DNA of 64,000 nucleotides, from NCBI GenBank assembly GCA_026018925.1, contig JAKSZU010000016.1, positions 10,657,940 through 10,721,939 of the forward strand. The letters are read 5' to 3'. A model generated the notes under the pieces. That model did no database searches and was not told the origin of the DNA. It saw nothing but the letters and a program-made list of their open reading frames with translations. The translations under genes and the position numbers were made by a program. The DNA is from Tupaia tana (taxonomy: Eukaryota; Chordata; Mammalia; Scandentia; Tupaiidae). Below, piece by piece: positions 1 to 10,566 of the stretch (positions within the stretch are counted from its first letter, which is position 1; each line of letters opens with the position of its first letter).

Positions 1-148
1 CTGCTCCGCACCTGTCAGCCTAAGAGGTAAACTGAGGCAAAGTATATAAAGGAGCTTATTCAGGCCAAGCCTGGGGACTACAGCTTACATGGGCCTGGGT
101 GGACATACTTAGGTTGCTCTGAACATGTGCACTGAGGTCTTAGCATCT
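1..148. other. Unclassified non-coding DNA
   Basis: No reading frame of note. With 361-800 it flanks the first SINE and was continuous with it before insertion. The texture resembles an old LTR, but I cannot name a family. Confidence 0.3.
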
Positions 149-164
149 TCAAGCAGTTTTTAAA

Positions 165-344
165 AAAATATATTTATTTAATTTTATTTATTATTATTAT
201 TTAAATTTGCTATATGGTGTATGTGCTCACGAGAGAGAGAGAGAGAGAAAAGTCGGAAAGCAAACCACCAGGTCCAGGACTTGAACCATGGTTAGGCATG
301 TGAAAGTTTAGCACCCTAACTACCACATTACTTGCTGGCCCCTC
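165..344 (-). mobile_element. tRNA-derived SINE, type B
   Basis: Read on the minus strand it has the GGCCAGCAAG-like head, a B box decayed to GGTTCAAGTCC, a GA/CT stretch and an AATAAA-rich tail. It is flanked by a 16-bp target duplication, TCAAGCAGTTTTTAAA, at 149-164 and 345-360. Confidence 0.85.
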
Positions 345-360
345 TCAAGCAGTTTTTAAA

Positions 361-800
361 GGCAAAAGCCACACAACAGGGGGTGAAGGTAGGAGAATGG
401 GAGGGCATTTGGGAGGGGGTTATACCAGTTGTTTAGGGACAGCTATCCTTGGCTGTCAGGGCCAATAACAAGGTGGGCAGTGGTGTCTGGGCAGGTGTCC
501 TTGCAGAGCTAGTTCTGTCAGGGTGCAGTGGTCTTTGCACAGTGCTGTGCTGGCAGCATGCTCTAAACAACCGTTCTCGTTATCAGGCGTGCTGAGTGAC
601 AAAACACCTCCTCCATGGCCTCGCTCCAGCTTGGTTAAGTAAAGGTTTAACACAAACCGACACAAATGACTCCATTTTGATTCTGACGAACTCTCAAGCT
701 CCCAAATCCTCCAATAATGCTGAACTGCTAGTGGTTCCTCAGGCTCTGTGCTCTGGCCTCTGACGCTGTTCCTTCTGTCCAAAATGCCCTTCCCCTGCTT
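361..800. other. Unclassified non-coding DNA
   Basis: About 440 bp without a SINE. The part after 735 (phrases such as CCAAAATGCCCTTCCCCTG) looks weakly like LINE-2. I see no gene. Confidence 0.3.
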
Positions 801-909
801 CCTTATATGACTTCCTGTGGCAGGCTACCTTGTGGCCCCCTAATAACTCAAGCCCCAATCTCTGGGACCTGTGAATGTTCAAGGAACCTCACAGATGTGA
901 TTAAGAATT

Positions 910-976
910 TTGATTCAGAGACAGGAGATATGAAAGGGGTTTTCCTACCACGTGGGTTTTGTATGCTGGAGGCCCA
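910..976. repeat. 67-bp direct repeat, copy 1
   Basis: Identical base for base to 1258-1324. It lies inside the MLT1 LTR. Confidence 0.95.
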
Positions 977-1182
977 GTTAGGAGTGGGACATCTTCCTTT
1001 CTCCCAGCATGTCTAGATCTCAGGAGCCATGGAGCAGACTGTCTCTTGAAGAAGGGCTGTTCTGGGAGGAGCAGAGGGAACTATTTACAAAACAAAGGCC
1101 TAGGAGGGAGGGGCCAAAGGGCCCTGTAAGACGCCTCACCTTAAAAAATTCTAAAAAGCAAAAATTAAAAAAAAAGACAGAC

Positions 1183-1233
<51 letters not shown>

Positions 1234-1235
1234 GT
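1183..1235. repeat. (GA)n microsatellite
   Basis: About 24 GA units followed by GTGAGTGAGAGG. It follows an A-rich stretch (1140-1180), so it may be the remains of a SINE tail or body. Confidence 0.9.
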
Positions 1236-1257
1236 GAGAGGTAGAGAGAGACAAAGA

Positions 1258-1324
1258 TTGATTCAGAGACAGGAGATATGAAAGGGGTTTTCCTACCACG
1301 TGGGTTTTGTATGCTGGAGGCCCA
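1258..1324. repeat. 67-bp direct repeat, copy 2
   Basis: Exact copy of 910-976, offset by 348 bp. The MLT1 sequence continues directly after this copy. Confidence 0.95.
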
Positions 1325-1600
1325 AGATGAGGTTATCTGGAATGATCTTTCTGAGCACTAAATGCAATCCTAAGTGCCCTTGTGGAGGGAGGTAGAGAAA
1401 CTTGACTACACAGGGAGGGAGGTGAAGACAGAGCAAGGGAGATTGGAAGATGCCAGACCCTGGCCTCGAATACAGGGGCAGGGGCCACAGCTAAGGAATG
1501 CAGTTCTCAGAGCTGGAGAAAGCCAGGAATGAGTGTGCTCCCCTAGAGCTGCTGGAGGGAGCTCTCGGATTACAACAAACCGTGTTGGAGACTCCAATGG

Positions 1601-2288
1601 AAGAACCGCTCCCAAACTAAGACGAATATTTAAATACATTTTGTTTGAGAATTTTGTGAAGTCATATTCTCAGGGTAACACCAGAATATCATTGGTAAGG
1701 TCTATGCCAACTGAGAGTTTTGGGAAATTGATAGACACAAGCCGTAGTCAGGACTCTGATATCAGGAACAGGCGAACGGCGTCAGTAGAATTCAGAAAGA
1801 GCAGGAAAAGGATTTTGGTCTAGAACAGCTGCCCCTCCCTTGGCCATACCAAGGGTTTCCGCTGCTCCCCAACAAGTCAGAACTGGAAATTCGTGTCATA
1901 GCCCCCTGGCTGCCTTGGGACTACGACGAGCTTCTGCTCATTTCCTGGGTAGTGAATCACGCGTCATTGCTAGCACATGATGCAGTGTAGCGACCGGTTA
2001 AGATCAGCCCATCTTTGGGGGCTTCGTGAATTCCAGAGTCAAGGAATGCCCTGAGATACTATTATAGAAGAGCTGGTTGGGATGGGTCCTGACTCTGGTT
2101 GCCATCAGGAACCTGATGGCCACCATGAGTGAACTTCAGTAACCCCCCTTCCCAAAAGCCGCTTTAAGGAGGCTTGTCTCTGCCTGGGTGGACCACGCGT
2201 TACCCATGCAGAACTCAGAAGGGTTAGATGCATCTCATGTGTGATATCACGCACATTATCATTCACTCTGTTTAAAGACACACCTGGA
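1601..2288. other. Single-copy non-coding DNA
   Basis: No SINE and no recognisable older repeat. Short open frames here show no protein family. Confidence 0.4.
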
Positions 2289-2289
2289 G

Positions 2290-2548
2290 GGCTAACCCTG
2301 TAGCACAGTGGTTAAGTCCTGTGTGTAGGGAGAGCTTAACCACTGGATCCCACATGACCAATCACCTGGTTCAAATCCCAACCCTGGTGAGTGCATACCC
2401 CAAATTCTGACAAGATGGAGATCTGGAGAAAAGGGATTATGATATGACCATGTCCCACTGCAAGGGGGGTACTTTCTCTCTCTGTGCGTCTCTTTCTCTA
2501 TCTCTGGAGGATGTGTGTATTCTCTGACGATAAAACAAAATGAGCCAA
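2290..2548 (+). mobile_element. tRNA-derived SINE, type C
   Basis: The head reads 'gctaaccctgtagcacagtg', the B box GGTTCAAATCC, and the body has 'accccaaattctgacaagat' and a CT-rich end before 'gataaaac'. It is diverged, with no clear target duplication. Confidence 0.7.
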
Positions 2549-2619
2549 AAATACAAAAAAGATAAACATGGAAATGATGAAAACATTTTGATCTTCATAA
2601 AATCACCCAGACTGAGAAA

Positions 2620-2712
2620 ACTCTACATATATATATACATATATATGTATAATATATATTTGTATATATAAATAAAATATATCATATTATATTTTATATA
2701 TAAAAATATATA
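2620..2712. repeat. AT-rich low-complexity tract
   Basis: Mainly (TA)n with (ATATTT) variants, directly before a palindromic mini-transposon. Confidence 0.9.
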
Positions 2713-2715
2713 AAA

Positions 2716-2786
2716 GTGTCATTGGTAAAGTCATGATGTATTTTTCTGTTTTTCTATGCAAAAATGCATCACGACTTTTCCAATGA

Positions 2787-2791
<5 letters not shown>
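2716..2791. mobile_element. Palindromic mariner-like MITE, copy 1
   Basis: Left arm GTCATTGGTAAAGTCATGAT pairs with right arm ATCACGACTTTTCCAATGAT around the loop CTGTTTTTCTATG. About 75 bp, no coding capacity. Related copies lie at 21181, 49806 and 56133. Confidence 0.75.

Positions 2792-2824
<33 letters not shown>
2790..2824. repeat. (CA)n microsatellite
   Basis: About 16 CA units between the MITE and the next SINE. Confidence 0.95.
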
Positions 2825-2825
<1 letters not shown>

Positions 2826-2828
<3 letters not shown>

Positions 2829-3060
2829 TTTAAGGTTTTTGACACAGGGTGCCTGCACTTGCTGGAGAGAGACAGGGAGAAAGTGAGAAATCATTCCTGG
2901 GGAGATGGCCACACCACCATCCCTTCTCCAATCTCCTACTGGAATTTTGGGCATGTAAGCACACGTACCTGGCATTGTTTTTAAGCCACCGAGTCTGGGT
3001 TTCAAGCTGTGATCAGCCATATGCGAGTTCAACGCTTTAACCATCATGCCACCTGCTGAC
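2826..3060 (-). mobile_element. tRNA-derived SINE, A-like, old
   Basis: Minus-strand head 'ggtcagcaggtggcatgatg', a decayed B box, 'gggcatgtaagcacacgtac' in the body and GGTTTTTGACACAGGGTG at the tail junction. The A/GA stretches are eroded. Confidence 0.75.
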
Positions 3061-3066
3061 CTTTTT

Positions 3067-3603
3067 TGGGGCCAGACAGTGATGCAGTGATAAAATGCAG
3101 TGCTCTCTGGGACCAACAGTTGGCGTAATGGCTATGTTGCTGGACTCCCATGTGGTTGACAATGGTTCGAGTCCTGGACCCGGGGGCTTAAACTCATGGT
3201 GGGAGCATGTGTTTGTGTGTGCCCAAGATCCCAAGAGGAGAATGAAAGAGGGAATTGTGGTGTAGCCATCCCTCCTGAGGGAGGGGTGATTTCTCACTTT
3301 CTGTCTGTCTCTCTCTGTCTCTGGCAAGCGCACGTACCCTGTAGCAAAAAAACTCTCAAAAAAAAAATGCAGTGCTCTGCAAGGCAATCTCACAAGGGAA
3401 GGTTTTTGGTTCAAGTCCAGAGCCCTCCCTGAGTAAACCAGGCACATGCGAGCTTTTAATCCAAGGCCGGCAGAAGGCTGGAGGGCAATTGCAGTGAAGA
3501 CCCTGTTGGAAATGCTCTCTCTCTTTCTCTGTCTCTCAGGCTCATAAATTAAGTAAACATCTACACACGTACACACACACACACACACGCACACACACAC
3601 AAA
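3067..3603 (+). mobile_element. tRNA-derived SINE, type E, split by a type A SINE
   Basis: The head 'gccagacagtgatgcagtga' runs to 3106 and resumes at 3364 with 'ctgcaaggcaatctcacaag', B-box-like GGTTCAAGTCC, a CT-rich stretch, 'aaattaagtaaacat' and a (CA)n tail. A relative lies at 47046-47270. This family differs from types A-C in its A-box region. Confidence 0.7.
3109..3363 (+). mobile_element. tRNA-derived SINE, type A, inside type E
   Basis: Complete copy with B box GGTTCGAGTCC and tail 'ccctgtagcaaaaaaactct'. The target duplication AAAATGCAGTGCTCT (3092-3106, 3364-3378) proves insertion into the older type E copy. Confidence 0.92.
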
Positions 3604-3606
3604 ACA

Positions 3607-4470
3607 AAAGAGCTGATGTTTCCAAATCGGAAGCCCTTCCTTTAGCCTTGGTGAGCTAAGTGCCTAATATGCTTTAGGCACTCAACAAAAATTAAATTAA
3701 CATATCCAGACATTGAAGGGAAATGCATTTTTAGACATAAGCGAACACAGCTGTGTTTGGGGTCTGTTGATGTCTCAAGTTATTTTGAAAACGTTTTGTT
3801 TTGGTAACATATTTGGCAAGTTCACTTACCCTTCATTTTTATACCCATGTGTATTTAAGGAGAATTTAATCCATATGTTCCTGATTCAATTATACTTGAC
3901 TCATCCCAGTACTGCTTTGTGAAAGTGATTTGAATGCCAAGAATCTTGCAAGTTTCATAACAAACTCTGAAGTATTTTTTCCCCAAGAACTAAAAAGTAT
4001 ATTTTGTTCATCCCAATTTCCAAAAAGATTTTAAGGAAACACATGGACATTCACTTATCATTGTATTAGTATTCAGTTACAACTTGGGCTGATGACTGGC
4101 AAAAATGATGCCACGAATAACACCGCACTATTGTTTGCTACTTGGCATCCCCATTATGACACAACCGCCCAAAAGATGTTGGCCCCCAGCCTAGGTCACT
4201 GCAGCAATGATGAAACTCTTGAAAGTTTGCTTCTTGGTTCAACTCAATTAAAAATACTGAGCATCGAGGACATCCAGGTCACTCTGTTCTCTTAACAGAC
4301 ACCTTCTGGAATTTCTGCCTTGTCCCCAAATCGAATGCCCTTCTCTGCCCCACCTCGCCCTTGCGATTCGGAAGGGGAACTTCTGGCATCATGGTTGGTG
4401 ATTGACTGGGTGGGCACCTATCTCAAATGGAACCTGCTAGAGTCTCCTGTTGGCAGTTTGAATTGAGAAA
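3607..4470. other. Single-copy non-coding DNA
   Basis: No SINE, no coding signal. It leads into a GA-rich stretch at 4470-4550. Confidence 0.4.
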
Positions 4471-4741
4471 ATAAGAGAGAAAGAGAGAGAGAGAGAGAAC
4501 AAGAGAGGGACGAGCAGGAAGAGAAGAAGGAAAAACTAAAGAGAGAGAGTGGTTTAGACTATCTGTGTGACTCAGATCTGTACTATACAAACTCAAAAAC
4601 CGAGAGTGAGTGCGTTCTGCTATAAAGTGTATGCCACAGAGTAAATGAGTAAGCCAGCACGTAAGACAGAAGGAACCAGAAAACCAGTGCGTAGTTAATG
4701 CATTATTTTCCTCTAAAATCTGTTACAATCAAAGTGTTTTA

Positions 4742-4907
4742 TTTCTTTTTAAATTTTATTTATCGTTATTTTTAACTTGCTATAGGGCATGTGCGCTCAC
4801 CAGAGAAAAGAGAGGAAAGTGAGAAAGCAAGCCACCATTCTGGAATTTGAACTGCAGTCAGCCATGTGGGAGTCCAGCACCTCAACCATCACGCCACCTG
4901 CTGACCG
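4742..4907 (-). mobile_element. tRNA-derived SINE, type B
   Basis: Minus-strand head 'ggtcagcaggtggcgtgatg', then the short body with 'acttgctatagggcatgtg' before the T/A-rich tail. Confidence 0.8.
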
Positions 4908-4916
4908 CTTTGTTTA

Positions 4917-5138
4917 GTTATTAGTTATTTTGCTATAGGGTGTATGCACTCTCTGGAGAGAGAGAGAGAAAAAGCACCCTTTAGGGGAGATGGCCACACC
5001 ACAATCCCATCTCGGGATTTTGAGCACCCATGCACATGTACCCAGCACGTTTTCAGGCCTGTGGGTCTGGGACTTGAACCACACAATTGGCCTTGTGGGA
5101 TCCAGCTGCCTTAACCACCATGCCACTGGCTGGCCCCG
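4917..5138 (-). mobile_element. tRNA-derived SINE, A-like
   Basis: It abuts the preceding type B copy. It has 'ttttgctatagggtgtatg', a GA stretch, 'ccatctcgggattttgagca' and a minus-strand head 'gggccagccagtggcatggt'. Confidence 0.8.
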
Positions 5139-5139
5139 A

Positions 5140-5480
5140 TCAATACATCTTAGAATCAATGCATTTTAGAAATTCAGTGTGCTTATTATATTGTACTCTG
5201 ATGAAGTAACAAAGATATACTACTCATTTCATCAGGGGGTGGGTGGAAAGGATGGTTCACATTGTTTGCAATGTATAGAAAACAATTTGTATAAGGACGT
5301 TATGGAAATATATTTAAAGACTGGTTTAATTTAACTAAGGGAACAAGAAGTATTACAAAAATTACAATCCATGCAATTGAAAGAACAACACTATTTCTTG
5401 AAGCCAATGATACAAAAGAGCAAACTCAGTTGAGACTACTAGATTCAGTTTTTGTACAAGTAGCTCATTCATTGAAGGGC
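5140..5480. other. Single-copy non-coding DNA
   Basis: AT-rich, no recognised repeat, no coding signal. Confidence 0.4.
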
Positions 5481-5497
5481 AAAATGATATATTTCTT

Positions 5498-5764
5498 TCT
5501 TTTTTTTTTTTTTTTGGAGAGGTTTTTGCTATAGGGTGCGTGTGCTCGCCAGACAGACAGAGACTTAGAGATAGAAAGCGAGAAATCAACCCCCAGGGGG
5601 GATGGTCACGCTGCAATCCCTTCTCCTCCATTCTCCTCTTGGGATCTTGGGCATGCACGCACACATGCCCGGCGTGAGTTTTAAGCCACCGGGTCCGGGA
5701 CGTGAACCGCGGTCAACTACGTGGGAGTCCAGTGACATAGCCATTACGCTAACTGCTGGTTCCC
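5498..5764 (-). mobile_element. tRNA-derived SINE, type A
   Basis: Nearly complete. The target duplication AAATGATATATTTCTT lies at 5482-5497 and 5765-5780. Its B box reads GGTTCACGTCC, a subfamily variant shared with 38018-38283. Confidence 0.95.
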
Positions 5765-6022
5765 AAATGATATATTTCTTAAATCCCTACTGCTAGAACT
5801 ATGATAAGGAACTAGTGGGTTGAATTTTCAGGGAAGAGAAAACCTAGCAATCTGAATTGTTATACTGTTATGTTTTTCATTCATTCATTATTATATTTTT
5901 CATTTCATTCATTAATTATCATATTACCCTTGCCGCCATCCTTAAGCCATCTCTTAAGTAAGCTGATGTATAATATTAACAATATGACATGCTGACACTG
6001 TGGCATATAAAATGGCGTATTC

Positions 6023-6247
6023 CAACTGGCTCTGTGGCCTGATGGTTAAGGGAGCTGGGTCCCACGTGGCCAACTGTGAGGTTCTAGTCCTGGCCTATGT
6101 CAGGCATGTGTGCCACAGTCCTAACAGGATAGAGAAATGGAGATGGGATGGCAGTGTGACCGTACCCCTGAGGGGTGCTTTCTCCCTCTCCTTCACTCTC
6201 ATCTCTTTCTGACAAGCGCACATGCTCTGTGGCAAAATAAAATAAAG
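6023..6247 (+). mobile_element. tRNA-derived SINE, type C
   Basis: Head 'aactggctctgtggcctgat', ending in 'ctgtggcaaaataaaataaa'. Target duplication TAAAATGGCGTATTC (6008-6022) versus TAAAATGGCCTATTC (6248-6262). Confidence 0.88.
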
Positions 6248-6452
6248 TAAAATGGCCTATTCACACCTAAATATAAATATGAGTAAAGAAACTATGAATA
6301 AAATACAGTATACATTTTCTCTCATGTCTTTGTTCAAGAGAATGTGGATTCATTGCATGGAAACAGAAGCCCAGGTAAGTGAGACCTTCTGTAGCAAATT
6401 AAAACATAATGAGAGAGAGAGAAGGAAAGAAAAGAAAAGAACTGGCATGTCT

Positions 6453-6835
6453 TAGTCTGTTTGGGCTGTTGTAACATGATACCACGGCCTGGGTGCTCAT
6501 CAATTACAAATGTACTTCTCACAGTTCTGGAGGAGGAGAAGTCCTATATTGGCACTGGCCGATTTGCTATGAGTGAGAGCCCTCTTCCTGGCTACAGAAG
6601 GCCATCTTCCTGACGTGACATCAGAGGGGGTGAGAGTCCTCTTCCTGGTTACAGAAGGCCATCTTCCCGACGTGACATCAGAGGGCAGGAGGGATGAGCT
6701 GGTTCTCTAAGGTCCCTTTTATAGCGGCACTAATCCCAGTCACAAAGACTCTGCCTCCTCACCTGATCACCTCCCTGAAGCCCCAAGCTCGGGTGGACAT
6801 AACCATTCAGATCACAAAAAGTAACCTGTGTGAGG
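6453..6835 (-). mobile_element. MLT1-type MaLR LTR with 57-bp tandem duplication
   Basis: The LTR reads on the minus strand. Its end appears here as 'cttagtctgtttgggctgtt', followed by 'cacagttctggagg', 'ggtcccttttatagcggcac' and 'cacctgatcacctccctgaa'. The middle contains an internal tandem duplication (6574-6687). Confidence 0.75.
6574..6687. repeat. 57-bp tandem duplication
   Basis: Two adjacent units starting at 6574 and 6631, both running TGAGAG(C/T)CCTCTTCCTGG through GACGTGACATCAGAGG, with only a few mismatches. Confidence 0.9.
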
Positions 6836-7254
6836 TGAGTTAAAGTAAATTAGTATCTTCAGTAAGTTATTTTTTTTCTTGCGAATGCAGGATAAAGGGC
6901 ACATATATATGCCTGGCATGTACAGGTCCATCAGGGAATTGAATGGTGCATTGCAGGCATGCTGGAAACACTGGTATTAAACCCTGCCTGTCTGATTTCA
7001 CGTGGAGTAAATCATCGTTCACTGTGTTCTTCACCCAGTGCACGTCGTGGGTATTATGTCCTCAGTAGAAGGGCTGTATTTGAGAACTCTGGCAAGTTTG
7101 TGGACATCCAGAGAAGACAGAAAATATGAGAGAAATCAAGTACGTGAAGGCGTCACAGGATCGAGGGATTAAATTTATCCTATACAAGTTCAGAAGACAG
7201 ACAGAAGACAGTGGCTACACTCAAGTAAAGGGAAGTGTCGGAAAAGCCGACATT
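6836..7254. other. Single-copy non-coding DNA
   Basis: No recognised repeat or gene; a short T8 run at about 6870. Confidence 0.35.
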
Positions 7255-7720
7255 TTCTAAGAATTTACTGCATGCTAGACATCATGCTGATTGTATTTAT
7301 CAATTCATTAAATGTTCCAAGAAAACCTGATGTATGGGACCAGCAGATGGAGTAATGGTTACATTGCTGGACTCCTATGTAGTTGACTGTGGTTCGAGTC
7401 CCAGGCCCAGTGGCTTAAAACTCACACCAGGCATGTGTATCTGTGTGCGTGTACAAGATTCTGAGAGAATGGAGGAGAAGGGATTGTGGCATGGTCATCT
7501 CCCATGGGGATTGATTTCTTGCTTTCTGTCCCTCTGGCAAGTGCACGTGCCTTATAGCAAAAATCTCTCTTGAAAAACAAAAAAAAAAAACAAAAACAAA
7601 ACCTGATGTATGTGTTACTAGAACTCCCATCTTACAGATAAGAAAAATGAAAAATGGAGAGCTTAAATTGCTTACCACAAGCAAGCAAAGAATGGTGTAG
7701 TCATCGTTTGAATGGAAACA
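7255..7720 (-). mobile_element. MIR-type SINE relic, split
   Basis: 'atttactgcatgctagacat' and, after the inserted SINE, 'catcttacagataagaaaaa' match the antisense MIR/LINE-2 3' core (about 7255-7334 and 7611-7720). Strongly decayed. Confidence 0.55.
7335..7597 (+). mobile_element. tRNA-derived SINE, type A
   Basis: Complete. Target duplication AAAACCTGATGTA at 7322-7334 and 7598-7610. B box GGTTCGAGTCC intact. Confidence 0.94.
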
Positions 7721-7929
7721 GCTTGAGCCCAAAGTCCATCTGGCTGAGTGGAAGCGCTTGTGACACTGAACTCACAACTGAAGGAAGGTATTGAGGCTCC
7801 AGACAGTGTGGAATTCAGAGGCTCCAGAGTACTTCTTTCCTTCAGAGAGCTCATCTGAGCACCTTTTCAACTCTGAGACTTTATAAATTTAAAAGTCTGA
7901 AAGAAGATATTCCAAAATGTTACAAGCAC

Positions 7930-7953
7930 TTTTTTTCCTTTCCTTTCTTTCTT

Positions 7954-7989
<36 letters not shown>

Positions 7990-8236
7990 GAGAGGTTTTT
8001 GCTATAAGGCACATGTACTCGCCAGAAAGACAGAAAGAGACAGAGAGACAGAAAGCGAGAAATCACCCCCCGGGGGGATGGCCACGCTGCAATCCCTTCT
8101 CCTCCATTCTCCTCTTGGGATCTTGGGCACGCACACACACGCCCGGTGTGAGTTTAAGCCTCTGGGTCTGGGACTCGAACCACAGTTAATTACGTGGGAG
8201 TCCAGCAACTTAGCCATTATTCCATCTACTGGTCCC
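7930..8236 (-). mobile_element. tRNA-derived SINE, type A
   Basis: A T30 run (the A tail) is followed by the complete element, with 'caccccccggggggatggcc' showing the internal C6/G6 palindrome. The head on the minus strand starts at about 8236. Confidence 0.9.
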
Positions 8237-8495
8237 TCTTTTTCTTTTTCTATAGGGCATGTGTGCTCACCAGAGAGACAGAGAGAAAAAGAGAAAGAGG
8301 GAAAGTGAGAAATCACTCTCAGGGAGGGGGGATGGCCTCACCACGGTCCCTCCTCCCCTGCCCTCCCCCCGGGATTTCTGGCATGCATGCCCATGCACCC
8401 GGTGTGATTTTCAAGCCGCCAAGTCTGAGATTCCACCGCACAGCCGGCCACAGGGGACCCAGTACTTTAACCTCCTCTCCACCTGCTGGACTGAT
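8237..8495 (-). mobile_element. tRNA-derived SINE, A-like
   Basis: It directly abuts the previous copy: 'ctttttctatagggcatgtg', a GA stretch, 'gggatggcctcaccacggtc', ending 'cctctccacctgctgg'. More diverged than its neighbour. Confidence 0.8.
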
Positions 8496-8544
8496 GGTAT
8501 GTATACTTACATATGTGAGAATTAAGATTATAGAGTACTCTTGC

Positions 8545-8764
8545 TTTTTTTTTTTTTTTAATTGCTAGAGGGCACATGTTCTTTCCAGAGAGAGAGGGGA
8601 AGCCCACGTAATGGGACCTGGCGACAGTGCAATCCCTTCCTCTCCGTTTCTCCATGCTGTCTGGATTTGGGGAACATACCTGTGCCTGGCGTGTTTTTCA
8701 AGCCACTGGGTCTGAGACTCCAACTATGGTCATTTCTTTTAACCACCAGTCACAAGGCTGGCCC
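8545..8764 (-). mobile_element. tRNA-derived SINE, type C
   Basis: 'attgctagagggcacatgtt', a short GA stretch, 'cctgtgcctggcgtgttttt', then a damaged head ending 'aaggctggcccg'. Confidence 0.7.
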
Positions 8765-8940
8765 GTTGTGCTCTCTTATTTAAGCTTTTCTGTACTTGGT
8801 GACGTGCGTACACCACCACCATAGAAAAACAGTTGAGCTATTTGCTCTTGAGGGTGGGAAAAGACAAATACTGTGAACAATGGTGTCTATACAGTTCATA
8901 GGGCAAATGAAATAAGTTTGACACTCTTCTAGAAAAAAAC

Positions 8941-8992
8941 TTTCTTTTGAGAGATTTTTGCTATGGGGCATATGCATTCACCAGAGAGAGAT

Positions 8993-9034
<42 letters not shown>

Positions 9035-9189
9035 CCCCTGGGGGTCTGGCCACCTTCTCTTCCATTTTCCTCTTGGGATTTTGGGCACGTGCATATTCGT
9101 GCCCACTGTGAGTTTCAAGCCCCCATGTCTGGGACTCGAACCATGGTTGACTGTGTGAGAGTTCAGTGCCTTATACCACCTGCTGGTTC
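8941..9189 (-). mobile_element. tRNA-derived SINE, type A
   Basis: Internal (GA)n expansion at 8997-9029. Target duplication CTCTTCTAGAA at 8924-8934 and 9190-9200. Confidence 0.9.
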
Positions 9190-9199
9190 CTCTTCTAGA

Positions 9200-9890
9200 A
9201 CTTTTTAAAACTAAGTTTCCCAGGTTATGGATTTTTTCATTAAAAAATGAATGATCTTAAATAATTTTCTCTTTACACTTATTTATTTTACAAAAAAGGT
9301 ACGACGTGGAACAAGCAGGGCTCCTGGTGTGTGATCTGAAAACGTTCTTTTGCTCTCTCCCCCTCCCGGCCACCACCTGAGTGTGAGCAGGTTATTTGAG
9401 GGTCCTGCAGAGCCCTCCCCACCGAAATAGGCTTCTCTCACCACCGTTCTCTAGGCTCAAAGTAAAATATCTCCCGAGTCTCTGAATCTGGGAGGACAGT
9501 TTCAGCCGCCTTCTGCTGAGACTCCTGGTCCCTCCGGCCATGAGCCCTGGGGAGAATACCACCCCAGCCTCGGTCCCGCGCAGCCCACACCAGGGCGACG
9601 GGAAACGCTCCCCTCACGTCGCCGCTAGAGGGCGCGCAGTCACGTCCCAGCACAACTCCTGCTGCAGGGCTTTCAGCCATTAGGTCGTTTCTGATTTCTT
9701 TATGAAGCACGTCAGACACCATCTGCACTGGACAGCTATCGAGCTGCCCATCTGGCGGGGAGACGGCCACAGCACACCAATCGTAACCTCCAGGGAAATC
9801 TTGTTTAATCTCCAACTGCAAGTGTCTTACATGCGCAAGGTGAGATCTAGGTTAAGATGAATGAAACTGGTTTTAAATATTTGCTTTGCA
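9200..9890. other. GC-rich single-copy stretch
   Basis: Between 9530 and 9660 the sequence is richer in G+C and CpG than its surroundings. No gene recognised; the open frame on the minus strand (9438-9821) has no familiar domain. It holds a CTCF-like motif at 9620-9638. Confidence 0.5.
9620..9638 (+). promoter_or_regulatory. CTCF-like binding motif
   Basis: CGCCGCTAGAGGGCGCGCA matches the CTCF core (CCASYAGRKGGC) except for one position, G for A, followed by a fitting GC flank. CTCF is the zinc-finger insulator and loop-anchor protein. The site is in single-copy DNA. Occupancy is inferred only. Confidence 0.5.
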
Positions 9891-9894
9891 GATT

Positions 9895-10236
9895 GTTCTC
9901 CTTCTTCTCCTCCTTCCCCTTCTTTTATCTTTCTCCTTCCTTTACCCGTCCCCTCCCCTCTCCCTCCTTCTACTCCTTCCTCTTCAGTTGCCAGAGGATG
10001 TGAGAGCTTGCCAGAGAGAGACAGAGAGACCAAGAGGAGAGGGAGAGAGTGCCCCCCACAGCCCATGAGCCTAATCACGCTGCAATCCCTTCTCCATTCC
10101 TCCATCCTGTGAGGCTTGGGGGCTGCATGCACATGCTCTCAACGTGTTTTCCAGCAGCCGAGGCTGGGATTTGAACCTGTCAGTCAGCTATATGGGATCC
10201 GGTTCCCTTACCCACCAGGCGATACGGCTGGTCTTG
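9895..10236 (-). mobile_element. tRNA-derived SINE, type C, with expanded CT tract
   Basis: A long (CTT/CCT) tract at 9896-9990 precedes 'tgccagaggatgtgagagct', a GA stretch and a minus-strand head 'gaccagccgtatcgcctggt'. Possible target duplication CTTTGCAGATT / CTCTGCAGATT (9884, 10237). Confidence 0.7.
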
Positions 10237-10248
10237 CTCTGCAGATTC

Positions 10249-10565
10249 TGACTGAGTGACCTGGTCCCTCGCTTCGGGAAGTGGGAGTAATCTGTATTGT
10301 TGGAGTCTCTTAGAAACAAGGCTGAGAGGGCCCGTGGTGGGTGGTTTGAGGTGCTCTTGGCTGAATCTAGGGCTCCCTACAGGAAACTGGTGGAGCAGCA
10401 CTTGGGCGTGTCCATGGGGGCATTTCCAGAGGAGACTGGCATGGGAGCTGGTGGGCTGGCTGGGGAAAATCCACCCTCAGTGGGAGCGGGCACCAGCTGA
10501 TCTGCTGGGGGCCAGGAGCTGGGACACGCTCTTCTCCTGCCCTTGAACGTCAGAACTGCAGGCAG
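10249..10565. other. Single-copy non-coding DNA
   Basis: Moderately GC-rich; short open frames on both strands without recognisable products. Confidence 0.4.
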
Positions 10566-10566
10566 G

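Larger units (their letters stand above)
805..1600 (+). mobile_element. MLT1-type MaLR LTR with internal duplication
   Basis: The typical MLT1 order is present: 'cctaataactcaagccccaa', 'cacagatgtgattaag', then after 1324 'gaggttatctgg', 'ccacagctaaggaatgcag' and 'cccctagagctgctggaggg'. The LTR is interrupted between 977 and 1257 by a segment ending in a (GA)n run, flanked by two copies of a perfect 67-bp repeat. It is a solitary decayed LTR with no viral gene. Confidence 0.6.
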
